From an uncultured Bacteroidales bacterium (GTDB taxonomy: Bacteria; Bacteroidota; Bacteroidia; Bacteroidales; F082), in the NCBI GenBank assembly GCA_900318265.1, contig ONKA01000002.1:39185-78817 (forward strand): 39,633 nucleotides of DNA. The letters run 5' to 3'. The notes under the pieces were generated by a model, which made no database searches, was not told where the DNA came from, and saw nothing but the letters and a program-made list of their open reading frames with translations. The position numbers were made by a program, and so were the translations under genes. The stretch's first letter is position 1. The number at the start of each line of letters is the position of its first letter. Below are positions 16,667 through 24,285 of this stretch, piece by piece.

Positions 16667-17125
16667 ATGAAGAAAGTGATTTACCTGCTTGGCATCATGC
16701 TCCTTATGGCTGGCGTGGCCAAAGCGCAAGACAGCAAGGCCTCCATTGGCCCCGAGATTGAATTTGAGAAAGTCGTCCACGACTACGGTGATGTGCCTTT
16801 CAACGGCAATGGCGAATGTGAGTTCCGTTTCACCAATACGGGCAACGAGCCTCTGCTGATTCAGAAGCCCAAGTCGAGCTGCGGCTGCACCATCCCTTCA
16901 TGGCCTAACGAGCCCATCCTCCCCGGTGAGTCGGATGTCATCAAGGTGACCTATAGGACCAACCGTGCAGGCAATATTAACAAGACCGTAACTGTCACCT
17001 CGAACGCGCTCAAGAATTCGACCGTGGTGTTGCGTATCAAAGGCCGCGTGCTTGAACAGGCTGCCGAAGCCATGCCGGAGAAAAAGAACGATTTCGGAAG
17101 TGGCTCACCTGTCAACAACCGTTAA
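16667..17125 (+). CDS. DUF1573-domain exported protein
   Basis: The product has 152 residues with a signal peptide (MKKVIYLLGIMLLMAGVAKA, cleavage before QDS), so it is periplasmic or cell-surface. The mature part is a single immunoglobulin-like DUF1573 domain with typical features: F-x-x-V-x-x-D-Y-G-x-V, FRFTNTGNEPLLI, SSCGCT and the VTVTSNA strand. Such proteins are very common in Bacteroidetes, and their function is not established. It has its own promoter and a terminator after it. The last 20 or so residues are polar and probably disordered. Confidence 0.9.
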   Translation: MKKVIYLLGIMLLMAGVAKAQDSKASIGPEIEFEKVVHDYGDVPFNGNGECEFRFTNTGNEPLLIQKPKSSCGCTIPSWPNEPILPGESDVIKVTYRTNRAGNINKTVTVTSNALKNSTVVLRIKGRVLEQAAEAMPEKKNDFGSGSPVNNR

Positions 17126-17150
17126 TGAATTTAATCATGTTATTATCATA

Positions 17151-17186
17151 AAAGCCGTCTAATGTTTTCGTTAGATGGCTTTTTAT
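17151..17186 (+). terminator. Terminator after the DUF1573 gene
   Basis: The stem AAAGCCGTCTAA pairs with TTAGATGGCTTT (one G-T pair) around an 8-nt loop and ends in five Ts. The next gene starts only 17 nt later without a visible promoter, so some read-through into the aminotransferase is likely. Confidence 0.8.
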
Positions 17187-17202
17187 ACAAAAACAAAACC
17201 TT

Positions 17203-18423
17203 ATGCCACAGATTTCCAATAAAGGTATGGAATTGCCGCAGTCGGCAATCCGTAAATTGGTTCCTTTCGCTGATGCCGCTAAAGAACGCGGTATTCATGT
17301 GTATCACCTCAACATCGGTCAGCCTGACATCGAGACCCCTAAGGGAGCTTTGAAGGCTTTGTCAGAGACGGCTCTGGAGCTCCCAGCCAGCCACGGTGTG
17401 TTGGAGTATAGCCATTCGGCTGGTATTCCATCCTATCGTCGTGCACTCTGCAACTACTACCACCGTCACGGCATCGATGTGACTCCCAACCAGATTATCG
17501 TCACTACAGGTGGCAGCGAGGCCTTGCAAATGGCCTTCACAGTGTGCCTCAATCCTGGCGACGAAATCATCATCCCGGAACCATATTACACCAACTATAA
17601 CACTTTCGCCAAGCTGTGCGATGCCAAGATCGTTACCATTCCCAGCGATATCAGGACAGGCTTTGCCTTGCCGCCCATCGAGGAATTCGAAAAAGTCATC
17701 ACACCGCGTACCAGGGCTATCATGATTTGTAACCCCAACAACCCCACAGGTTATCTTTACACCCATGAGGAACTGTTGAAGGTGGCTGGTTTGGTCAAGA
17801 AGTATGACCTTTATCTCTTCGCCGATGAGGTGTACCGTGAATTCTGCTACGATGGTCACAAGCACTTCAGCGTGATGCAGCTTGAGGGATTGGAACGCAA
17901 CACCATCCTGTTCGACTCGGTCTCGAAGCGCTATAGCGCTTGCGGTGCCCGTGTGGGTTGCATGGTGACCCGCAACAGTGAGGTCTATGCTATCGCAATG
18001 CGTTTGGCTCAGGCCCGTTTGTCGCCACCGAGCTTTGGTCAAATCTTCGCCGAGGCTGCCGTCGAGACTCCGCAGTCCTACTTTGACGGTGTGTATAACG
18101 AATACATCGCTCGCCGTAATGTCATCGTCGAGGGCGTCAACAAGATTCCGGGCTGCTTCTGCCCGATGCCTAAAGGCGCTTTCTATACGGTGATTGATTT
18201 GCCAGTGGACGATAGCGACAAGTTCTGCCAGTGGCTGCTCACCGACTTCAGCTACAACGGTGCCACGGTGATGCTGGCTCCCGCCACGGGCTTCTATGCG
18301 GATCCCGAGAAGGGACGTCATCAGGCCCGTATCACCTATTGCATCTGCATCGACGACCTGAAGGCGGCCATCAAGTGCCTTGAGGAAGCTTTGAGGGTGT
18401 ATCCTGGTAGATTGAGAAAGTAA
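17203..18423 (+). CDS. PLP-dependent class I/II aminotransferase (aspartate aminotransferase-like)
   Basis: The product has 406 residues, with the fold-type I aminotransferase signature. Visible motifs are HLNIGQPDIETP near the N-terminus, TTGGSEALQMAF for cofactor phosphate binding, NPNNPTGYLY, ADEVYREF with the Asp that contacts the pyridine nitrogen, and SVSKRYSACGARVG with the Schiff-base Lys242. It should transfer an amino group between an amino acid and a 2-oxo acid. The substrate is not decided by sequence; relatives are annotated as aspartate or aromatic aminotransferases. The start at 17203 is supported by the family N-terminus; Met9 is an alternative. Confidence 0.9.
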   Translation: MPQISNKGMELPQSAIRKLVPFADAAKERGIHVYHLNIGQPDIETPKGALKALSETALELPASHGVLEYSHSAGIPSYRRALCNYYHRHGIDVTPNQIIVTTGGSEALQMAFTVCLNPGDEIIIPEPYYTNYNTFAKLCDAKIVTIPSDIRTGFALPPIEEFEKVITPRTRAIMICNPNNPTGYLYTHEELLKVAGLVKKYDLYLFADEVYREFCYDGHKHFSVMQLEGLERNTILFDSVSKRYSACGARVGCMVTRNSEVYAIAMRLAQARLSPPSFGQIFAEAAVETPQSYFDGVYNEYIARRNVIVEGVNKIPGCFCPMPKGAFYTVIDLPVDDSDKFCQWLLTDFSYNGATVMLAPATGFYADPEKGRHQARITYCICIDDLKAAIKCLEEALRVYPGRLRK

Positions 18424-18440
18424 TCATCTGAAAATATGTA

Positions 18441-18474
18441 TGGGGCTGCCATAACATGGCAGCCCCATTTTTTT
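18441..18474. terminator. Terminator after the aminotransferase gene
   Basis: A perfect 12-bp stem (TGGGGCTGCCAT and its complement) with a 3-nt loop is followed by seven Ts on the + strand. It also lies just downstream of the convergent - strand kinase-like gene, where the trailing sequence is only weakly U-rich. Confidence 0.9.
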
Positions 18475-18479
18475 GTCCA

Positions 18480-19313
18480 TCAATGCAAGACTCTCGACAA
18501 CGCAGCACGGAATTGCGGCATGGGGCATTGGGTGTCGCGCTCGACAATGAGTGTTTTTAGTCCGGAGAAAGGCCTGATCTCTTCTTCGATATCCTTGATA
18601 GTGCGGTCGCTGCCGAAATAGGCAGGAGCGAAGCATTTCCAAAATTGGGTCGAGGTGGCCTTGTCCATGTGGAAGACTTCTTTGATGAAGGCCTCGTCGC
18701 TGAGGCAACAGCACAAATAAACCATGCCTACGTCAAAAAGCGGGTTGCCGTAACAGAAGTCGCCGAGATCGATGAAATAGCGTTGGTTGATGGTGAAGAT
18801 GGCGTTAGAGAACTGCAAGTCGCCATGGATTGCTGTATCGGTGTCGGGAACGTCGGCGATGAATTTTGCGATTTTGTCTTTTTCGGCTGTAGTGAAGAAG
18901 GGGTTCTGCTCCAAGAGACGATAATAACGGTCTTTCACGCTTTCAAACTGTGTGGAGTCGACATGTGTGGAGTGGAGTTGGTGACACATTTCAGCGAACT
19001 CTTCGGCATATTGCTGCACCTTTTCGGGATGGTCGGCTGTTGCTCGTGAATAAGAGGTTTTGTCGGGGATCCGGTGGAAACGGATGCCGTAGCGGTTGTC
19101 GTCGGTCACCACATACTCGCCTGGCTCTGGCGTTGGGATACCCATCTGATAGACCTTTCGTGCCAACCTCATCTCGTCCAACGGCTGCTGTATTTTCCCT
19201 GGAAAATAGAGCTTGAGCATGACCGAAGGGTCGGTCTTGTGGTCATAGCTTTCGCCGTTGGCACCACCGCCGGAAAGAACATAGTCATCCAATGAGATCT
19301 TGATGGCTTCCAT
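18480..19313 (-). CDS. Aminoglycoside phosphotransferase (APH)-like kinase
   Basis: With the ATG at 19313 the product has 277 residues; the longer frame to 19340 would need a TTG start and would run into the promoter. The protein has a protein-kinase-like fold: an N-terminal lobe with a Gly-rich loop (LSGGGANGESY) and a Lys in VMLKLYFPG, then the catalytic loop HGDLQFSNAIF and the metal-binding IDLGDFCYGNPLFD. This places it in the APH/choline kinase group, in a branch of standalone proteins common in anaerobes whose substrates are unknown. There is no reason to call it an antibiotic-resistance gene. A -7 element on the - strand (TAATTTTG, 19345-19338) lies 25 nt before the ATG. Confidence 0.8.
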   Translation of the reverse strand: MEAIKISLDDYVLSGGGANGESYDHKTDPSVMLKLYFPGKIQQPLDEMRLARKVYQMGIPTPEPGEYVVTDDNRYGIRFHRIPDKTSYSRATADHPEKVQQYAEEFAEMCHQLHSTHVDSTQFESVKDRYYRLLEQNPFFTTAEKDKIAKFIADVPDTDTAIHGDLQFSNAIFTINQRYFIDLGDFCYGNPLFDVGMVYLCCCLSDEAFIKEVFHMDKATSTQFWKCFAPAYFGSDRTIKDIEEEIRPFSGLKTLIVERDTQCPMPQFRAALSRVLH

Positions 19314-19337
19314 TGACTTGGGAGATGAATTATGCGC

Positions 19338-19393
19338 CAAAATTAGAAAAAAGAATTGGAAATTGTTTGACTAGTCAAGATTTTGTAATTTTG
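19338..19393. promoter_or_regulatory. Divergent promoters for the APH-like gene (-) and the phosphatase operon (+)
   Basis: On the + strand, ATTG (19362-19365), 20 nt of spacer and TAATTTTG (19386-19393) form a good promoter 22 nt before the ATG at 19415. On the - strand an exact TAATTTTG (19345-19338) serves the kinase-like gene, without a clear -33. Both -7 elements have the same sequence. Confidence 0.65.
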
Positions 19394-19414
19394 CTGCGAA
19401 TAAGAAAAGGAAAA

Positions 19415-20530
19415 ATGAGAGGCAAGACGTTTTCGGGCAGGTTGAGTTGGAGAATCATCGGCATTGTGTCGGTTATCTCCATCATCGCCCAAATAGCGGT
19501 GTTTCTTACCTTTAAGTGGTTGCAGGATACCCCTATGATGCACCTGGTCATGCTTGCCATTGGGTTGGCCAGCCTCGCTGCCATCTTTTTTGCCTGTCGT
19601 GCCGTCATCAATTACATGACGCGTCCTGTTTCCGAGCTTTCAAAGGCCGTGCTCAAGATGGCCAATGGCAATCTGAAAGCCGTGTTGCCCGAAATCAAGA
19701 GCGAAGATGAGATGCGGCGACTGCACGACAGTTTCCAAACCATGCAAAGTTCGCTCCTTGAATATATCGAAGAACTGAAGACCACTACCGCTGCCAATGA
19801 GCGCATCCAGTCGGACATTGAGTTGGCCCGTAAGATCCAGAGTGGGATGCTCCTTAAAAAGTTCCCTCCTTTCCTGTATGCGATGCTTCATCCTGCCAAG
19901 AGGGTAGGAGGCGACTTGTACGACTTCACCTTGAAGGGCGACCAACTCTATTTTGCCATTGGCGATGTGTCGGGCAAGGGCGTGGCTGCTTCCATTGTGA
20001 TGGCTATCACGAGAGTGTTGCTTCGTTTTGTGGTGGGAATGGGCCTGCCTTTGGACGAGACCTTGCTTCGTATTAATAACAGCTTTAGTGAAGCCAACGA
20101 AACGGGTATGTTCGTGACGCTGTTTGTGGCCCGCCTCGACCTGAAGACAGGACACATGGACTATTGCAATGCCGGACACAACCAAATCCTAATCATTCCT
20201 CCTGACAGCGAGCCTTATTTTCTTCACAGTAAAGCTAATGTTGCAGTCGGGGTGATGTCTGGTTTTCAATATGAAGCGGAGCAAATCGAATTGAAACGAG
20301 GCACCCGCATCATCGCCTATACTGATGGCGTGACCGAGGCTGAAAAGGCGGATCAAAGTCAATATGGGGAAGAACGGCTGATGGCATGGGCAAAAAGTAT
20401 CGTAGAGACGTTCCCCGAAACGACTGCACAGGAAAAAGACGTCGTGGATAATCTATACGATTCAGTGCAAGCCTTTGTGGAAGGCAATCCGCAGAATGAC
20501 GATTTAACCATAGTCAGTTTGAAGTTATGA
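19415..20530 (+). CDS. Membrane HAMP-SpoIIE (PP2C-type) serine phosphatase, RsbU-like
   Basis: I chose the ATG at 19415 because the longer frame (TTG at 19313) runs through the promoter. The product has 371 residues: two transmembrane segments (about 12-31 and 40-63) with only a short loop between them, a HAMP domain (PVSELSKAVLKMANGNLKA onward), a coiled-coil linker ending ELARKIQSGML, and a SpoIIE/PP2C phosphatase domain with metal-binding motifs GGDLYD (about 165), GDVSGKG (about 187), NAGHN (about 252), TDGVTEA (about 303) and DDLTIV near the end. Such enzymes dephosphorylate STAS-domain antagonists. The STAS and kinase partners follow directly, so this is the likely signal input of a partner-switching module. 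The lack of a periplasmic sensor domain suggests sensing within the membrane or by HAMP contacts. Confidence 0.92.
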   Translation: MRGKTFSGRLSWRIIGIVSVISIIAQIAVFLTFKWLQDTPMMHLVMLAIGLASLAAIFFACRAVINYMTRPVSELSKAVLKMANGNLKAVLPEIKSEDEMRRLHDSFQTMQSSLLEYIEELKTTTAANERIQSDIELARKIQSGMLLKKFPPFLYAMLHPAKRVGGDLYDFTLKGDQLYFAIGDVSGKGVAASIVMAITRVLLRFVVGMGLPLDETLLRINNSFSEANETGMFVTLFVARLDLKTGHMDYCNAGHNQILIIPPDSEPYFLHSKANVAVGVMSGFQYEAEQIELKRGTRIIAYTDGVTEAEKADQSQYGEERLMAWAKSIVETFPETTAQEKDVVDNLYDSVQAFVEGNPQNDDLTIVSLKL

Positions 20531-20580
20531 GTTGTAGGGATGTCGCAGTGCGGCAGCCGTCATTTGAAAAAGAAGAAAAC

Positions 20581-20985
20581 ATGATGAAGAAACGTTTTAA
20601 TCCAATAACGGACCGAAGCAGCGAGATTGTCGCCTTCCTGATGGCCTCGCCCGACATGCCCAAGGATGAAGACCTGCGTTTCAAGATTGAGCTTTCCATT
20701 GAGGAAGCCGTCGAAAACGTGGTTCAATATGCCTACGAAGGCGGTATCGGCTGGCTTGAGGCAGGCACTAGTCTGGATGACAAGTCGTTGATTCTCACGA
20801 TAGAATTGCGAGATGCAGGTATGCCCTTCAACCCCCTTGAGAAAGACGACCCCGACATCACGCTTTCAGCCGGTGAACGTCCCGTCGGGGGACTGGGTAT
20901 TTATATTTGTAAGAGCATGATGGATAGCATTAGCTATCGGTATGAAGATGGGAATAATGTTCTGGTTATGAGTAAGAGAGTTTAG
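20581..20985 (+). CDS. RsbW-like anti-sigma serine kinase / GHKL ATP-binding protein
   Basis: The product has 134 residues. An in-frame ATG at 20527 overlaps the previous stop (ATGA), but the 18 extra residues look unlike the family, whose first strand begins at KKRFNPI; I prefer 20581, where AAGAAG precedes the ATG. The GHKL ATPase boxes are visible: N box IEEAVENVVQYAY, G1 box RDAGMPFNP, and G2 box GGLGIYICKSM. RsbW/SpoIIAB proteins phosphorylate a STAS antagonist and hold a target protein inactive. Position between the phosphatase and the STAS gene makes it the switch kinase. Its held target is unknown, and no sigma factor gene is present in the window. Confidence 0.85.
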   Translation: MMKKRFNPITDRSSEIVAFLMASPDMPKDEDLRFKIELSIEEAVENVVQYAYEGGIGWLEAGTSLDDKSLILTIELRDAGMPFNPLEKDDPDITLSAGERPVGGLGIYICKSMMDSISYRYEDGNNVLVMSKRV

Positions 20986-21046
20986 CGTCATAGGGCTTCC
21001 ACAATGTGACAGCCGATTTAGTAGCGATGAAAAACAATAATAAAAT

Positions 21047-21349
21047 ATGAAGGTAACAATAAACAAACAAAACGAAAAGACCCTTGTTGTGCTTGACGGG
21101 CGCATCGACAGCACCAACGCCGACCAGTTCCAACAAGACATCGCCTCATTGATGGAAGGTGAAAAGCCCGACATCGACATCGATTGCACGAACATGACCT
21201 ATACCTCGTCGCAAGGTCTCCGTGTGTTCCTGCTCTTGCAGAAAAGCGTCATGGCTCGCGATGGCAAGATGGTGTTGCGCAACATGAATCCACGTGTGAA
21301 GGAGGTCTTTGACATCACTGGATTCTCCAATATCATCACCATAATCTAA
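21047..21349 (+). CDS. STAS-domain anti-sigma factor antagonist (RsbV/SpoIIAA-like)
   Basis: A single STAS domain of 100 residues. MKVTINKQNEKTLVVLDGRI and the helix DSTNADQFQQDI match the fold. The phosphorylation site lies in TYTSSQGLRVF, where Ser55 (or Ser54) corresponds to the regulated serine of SpoIIAA/RsbV. Unphosphorylated, it should bind the upstream kinase and free that kinase's target; phosphorylated, it lets go. It sits 61 nt after the kinase gene and 11 nt before the (p)ppGpp synthetase gene on the same strand. Confidence 0.9.
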   Translation: MKVTINKQNEKTLVVLDGRIDSTNADQFQQDIASLMEGEKPDIDIDCTNMTYTSSQGLRVFLLLQKSVMARDGKMVLRNMNPRVKEVFDITGFSNIITII

Positions 21350-21360
21350 TATAGGGTATT

Positions 21361-22440
21361 ATGAAACTCGATATGCACTGTGAGATGCTTCTCAGCGAGT
21401 ATCACGAGAAACTTCCCATTTATGAGAAGATGAAAACCGTGGTTCTCGATTTGTTGCGTAACTGCCTCGACAAGAACAACATCCTTGTTTCGGGTCTTGA
21501 AGCCCGTGTCAAGTCGGAGCAAAGCCTGATTGGGAAGCTGGAGCTGAAAGGCAACAAATATCATACGTTGGAAGATATTACCGATATCCTTGGCGCACGC
21601 ATCATTACCTACTACAGCGATGAAGTTGACATCATTTCCGCCTTGGCCGAAAAGATGTTTGAAATCGACTGGGCTAACTCCGTCGACAAGCGCAAGATGT
21701 TGGAGATTGACCGTTTCGGCTATATGTCGCTGCACTATATCTGCCGTATCCCCGAGACTCTGTACAAAGACCCTGAACTGCCTCAACTTAACCAAATGCA
21801 CTTCGAGCTACAGATGCGAAGCACCTTGCAGCACGTATGGGCCAACATGTACCACTACATCGGTTATAAGAGTGATGTGGAAATTCCCATTGAATATCAG
21901 CGCAATATGAGCCGTCTCGCCGGAATTTTGGAGTTGGCTGACGAGCAGTTTAACCGTATCCGCAAGGATGTCAACAATTACCGTCGCAATGTGCAGTCGA
22001 TGGTGGCTTCGGGCAACTTCGACGAGGTGCCGCTCAACGGTGATACATTCCGTAGCTTCCTTAAACTCAATCCTTTCCGTAATCTTGTCGACAAGATTGC
22101 GGCCATCAACCAAGGAGAGGTCTACGAGGACAGTCTCATGCCATATTACAACGTGCTGCTTCACATGGAGATGAAGACAATCGGCGACATTGTCAGAATG
22201 ATCAACGAAAACAAAGAAAGCGCCTACCAGTTGGCACTGCTCCAGTTGGCTGGCACTGGTTTGGATATTGTGGCCTATTCGGTGGCACTTCAAAACCTCT
22301 GCATCGTCACCATCCTCAAGAAAGGCTACGGTGAGGCCGGATTGATGAGGCTGTTTGATGCGCTTTATGGCGAAAACGAATACCATAAGCAACGTGCCAA
22401 ACGCATCGTTGAGCAGGCCCAAAAAATCAATCTGATCTAG
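21361..22440 (+). CDS. (p)ppGpp synthetase, RelA/SpoT synthetase domain without hydrolase
   Basis: The product has 359 residues. The synthetase motifs of the RelA/SpoT family are complete: R49-V-K51-S-x-x-S-x3-K59 for ATP binding, D75ILGAR80 for metal binding, GYMSLHYI (120-127) as the GTP-stacking G-loop, and ELQMRS (149-154), with H165 later. It should transfer pyrophosphate from ATP to GDP or GTP. There is no N-terminal HD hydrolase and no TGS or ACT domain, so it is a small-alarmone-synthetase-like protein with an extra C-terminal half (about 190-359), predicted helical and of unknown role. The matching hydrolase gene begins 5 nt downstream. Confidence 0.88.
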   Translation: MKLDMHCEMLLSEYHEKLPIYEKMKTVVLDLLRNCLDKNNILVSGLEARVKSEQSLIGKLELKGNKYHTLEDITDILGARIITYYSDEVDIISALAEKMFEIDWANSVDKRKMLEIDRFGYMSLHYICRIPETLYKDPELPQLNQMHFELQMRSTLQHVWANMYHYIGYKSDVEIPIEYQRNMSRLAGILELADEQFNRIRKDVNNYRRNVQSMVASGNFDEVPLNGDTFRSFLKLNPFRNLVDKIAAINQGEVYEDSLMPYYNVLLHMEMKTIGDIVRMINENKESAYQLALLQLAGTGLDIVAYSVALQNLCIVTILKKGYGEAGLMRLFDALYGENEYHKQRAKRIVEQAQKINLI

Positions 22441-22445
22441 TAACC

Positions 22446-23009
22446 ATGAACAACCCATTAGAAACTACTTTCTTCGACAAAGCTGTGAAGTTTGCCACCG
22501 AAGCCCATAGTGGAACAGAGAGGCGCGGCAAAGGCTATCCCTATATCATCCATCCCATGGAGGCCGCCAGCATCGTGGCTACGATAACCAATGACCAGGA
22601 AATGCTGGCTGCGGCCATCTTGCACGATACTGTCGAAGACACTGATGTGACCATCGAGCAGATTCGGGAACAGTTTGGCGATAGGGTGGCTGAACTCGTC
22701 CAGCATGAGACGGCACCTATGGATGAAAGCTTGACATGGCGTGAGCGCAAGGCCATTCAGGTCAAACAATTGTGTGATGCGCCATACGACAGCAAGGTGG
22801 TCGCCCTTGGCGACAAACTCTCCAACATGCGTGGCATCGCCTTGGATTACCGTCAGGTCGGCGACGAGGTATGGAGCCTTTTCCATGCCCCGAATGGCAA
22901 ACCCGATGTGGAATGGTACTATCGTTCATTAGCCGACGCCATGGCGGTACTGTCAGAGACGCTTCCTTATCAGGAGTTTGTCAGGCTGCTTGAAAAGGTT
23001 TTCGGTTAA
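22446..23009 (+). CDS. HD-domain (p)ppGpp hydrolase, MESH1-like
   Basis: The product has 187 residues. HSGTERRGKGYPYIIHP (21-37) matches the hydrolase N-terminus of RelA/SpoT and MESH1 proteins. The metal site is H36, H60-D61 in LHDTVEDT and D123 in GDKLSNMR, with the E64-D65 pair also conserved. It should remove the 3'-pyrophosphate from (p)ppGpp. It is a hydrolase-only protein encoded 5 nt after a synthetase-only protein, so making and breaking the alarmone are split between two neighbouring genes. Its stop abuts the stop of the convergent muramidase gene. Confidence 0.87.
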   Translation: MNNPLETTFFDKAVKFATEAHSGTERRGKGYPYIIHPMEAASIVATITNDQEMLAAAILHDTVEDTDVTIEQIREQFGDRVAELVQHETAPMDESLTWRERKAIQVKQLCDAPYDSKVVALGDKLSNMRGIALDYRQVGDEVWSLFHAPNGKPDVEWYYRSLADAMAVLSETLPYQEFVRLLEKVFG

Positions 23010-24239
23010 TCAATACAATAAATATTTTGCCCTAACGACCTTGAACGACTCAAGGTCGTCTTTCCAAGAAGCACGGATCTCATCTGCGCTTTTCCCGTTC
23101 TCTATGTCGCGCTGCATCTGCTTGTCGCCCGAGAGCAAACGGAAATAATCCTTGAAGAAGCCTTTTTCTTTCAACTGCATATAGGCTTCGATGATCCATT
23201 CCAGTTGGAGTTGATTGTCGTTGAGGGCGTAGTCGTGGGCATATTCAACAAGGTTTTCGCCACGGCAACGTTGACCTTCCAACAGGGGTTTGGAGGCACC
23301 GCTGGTGCTTTTGGGCGTGAAGGTATAGCTGCCGCGCATGTCGGGATGGCCATAGATTTGGAAAGGTGTCTCAGTGCCGCGTCCCACGCTGACATTCGTT
23401 CCTTCGAAGAGACAGAGCGTGGGATAGAGGTACACCGACTCCCAGTTGGGTAGGTTGGGCGAAGGCTTCACGGGCAGTTCGTAAATGGCGTTGCGATTAT
23501 AGCCTTTGATGGGGATGACGGTGAGGTTGCAAGTGACGCCGTTCTTCAGCCAGCCTTCGCCGTTCACCATCTTGGCGTATTCTCCAATGGTCATGCCGTA
23601 GACGATGGGCACTTGATGCATACCAACAAACGAGTTGTTCTCAGTTTTGAGCACAGGGCCGTCCACATAGAAACAATTGGGATTGGGACGGTCGAGGACG
23701 ACGACGGGGAGATGGTTTTCGGCTGCGGCCTCCATCACGTAGGTCATGGTGGAGATATAAGTGTAGAAACGTACGCCAACATCCTGTAAATCAAAAAGGA
23801 TGATGTCGATGCCTTGCAGCATTTCGGGCGTGGGCTTTTTGTTTTTTCCGAAAAGTGAAATTATTGGTAGTCCCGTTTTCTCGTCTTTGCCATTGTTGAT
23901 CCTGGCTCCAGCATCAGCTGTGCCACGGAAGCCATGTTCGGGTGTGTAGATTTTCTTCACTTCGATACCCAGCGAGAGCAAGGAATCCACGAGATGTGTC
24001 TTGCCTATGATGCTGGTTTGGTTGCCTACAATGCCCACACGCTTGCCTTCTATCAAAGGCAGGTAGTCGTTGAGTCGCAAGGCAGCACTGACATAGTGGT
24101 CCTTGTCGATAAAAGCAAGGGAAGTGTCTTCTTCGACTATGGTTTCAGTGATTTCAGTATTCACCTTTTGGCCTTGGGCATGGCATTGGGGAAGAAGGGC
24201 GCAAAAGAGCAAGGCGATGGCAAAGAATTGTCGTTTCAT
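23010..24239 (-). CDS. NamZ-like exo-beta-N-acetylmuramidase (DUF1343, GH171)
   Basis: The ATG at 24239 gives 409 residues beginning with a signal peptide (MKRQFFAIALLFCALLPQCHA, cleavage before QGQ); the frame is open upstream but that part crosses the promoter. The mature protein is a full DUF1343 domain: VGIVGNQTSIIGKTH, TPEHGFRGTADAGARI, FDLQDVGVRFYTYISTM, VLDRPNPNCFYVDGP and EGTNVSVGRGTE. Characterised members (NamZ) release N-acetylmuramic acid from peptidoglycan fragments, so this is likely a periplasmic cell-wall recycling enzyme. It ends exactly where the convergent hydrolase gene ends. Confidence 0.9.
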   Translation of the reverse strand: MKRQFFAIALLFCALLPQCHAQGQKVNTEITETIVEEDTSLAFIDKDHYVSAALRLNDYLPLIEGKRVGIVGNQTSIIGKTHLVDSLLSLGIEVKKIYTPEHGFRGTADAGARINNGKDEKTGLPIISLFGKNKKPTPEMLQGIDIILFDLQDVGVRFYTYISTMTYVMEAAAENHLPVVVLDRPNPNCFYVDGPVLKTENNSFVGMHQVPIVYGMTIGEYAKMVNGEGWLKNGVTCNLTVIPIKGYNRNAIYELPVKPSPNLPNWESVYLYPTLCLFEGTNVSVGRGTETPFQIYGHPDMRGSYTFTPKSTSGASKPLLEGQRCRGENLVEYAHDYALNDNQLQLEWIIEAYMQLKEKGFFKDYFRLLSGDKQMQRDIENGKSADEIRASWKDDLESFKVVRAKYLLY

Positions 24240-24254
24240 TTCGTTTTTATTTTT

Positions 24255-24270
24255 TACTTTTGCAAAATTA
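24255..24270. promoter_or_regulatory. Back-to-back -7 elements for namZ-like (-) and lolC/E-like (+) genes
   Basis: TACTTTTG on the + strand (24255-24262) abuts TAATTTTG on the - strand (24270-24263), forming a 16-bp near-palindrome. The + strand ATG is at 24286 and the - strand ATG at 24239, both at short leader distance. Neither has a clear -33 at the usual spacing. If both are used, one polymerase footprint would exclude the other. Confidence 0.65.
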
Positions 24271-24285
24271 TTGAAAAACCTGCAA

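Noticed and set aside
17362-18321. 319-codon - strand frame
   Set aside because: It is antisense to the PLP aminotransferase, whose Lys242 and Asp motifs are all present in the + frame.
18480-19313. Antibiotic-resistance call for the APH-like kinase
   Set aside because: The kinase-fold motifs are there, but the protein does not resemble a specific aminoglycoside-modifying enzyme closely enough; many standalone family members act on other substrates.
20527-20580. Upstream ATG (20527) as the start of the RsbW-like gene
   Set aside because: The ATGA overlap is attractive, but the extra 18 residues precede the first strand of the fold and look non-coding; kept as an alternative.
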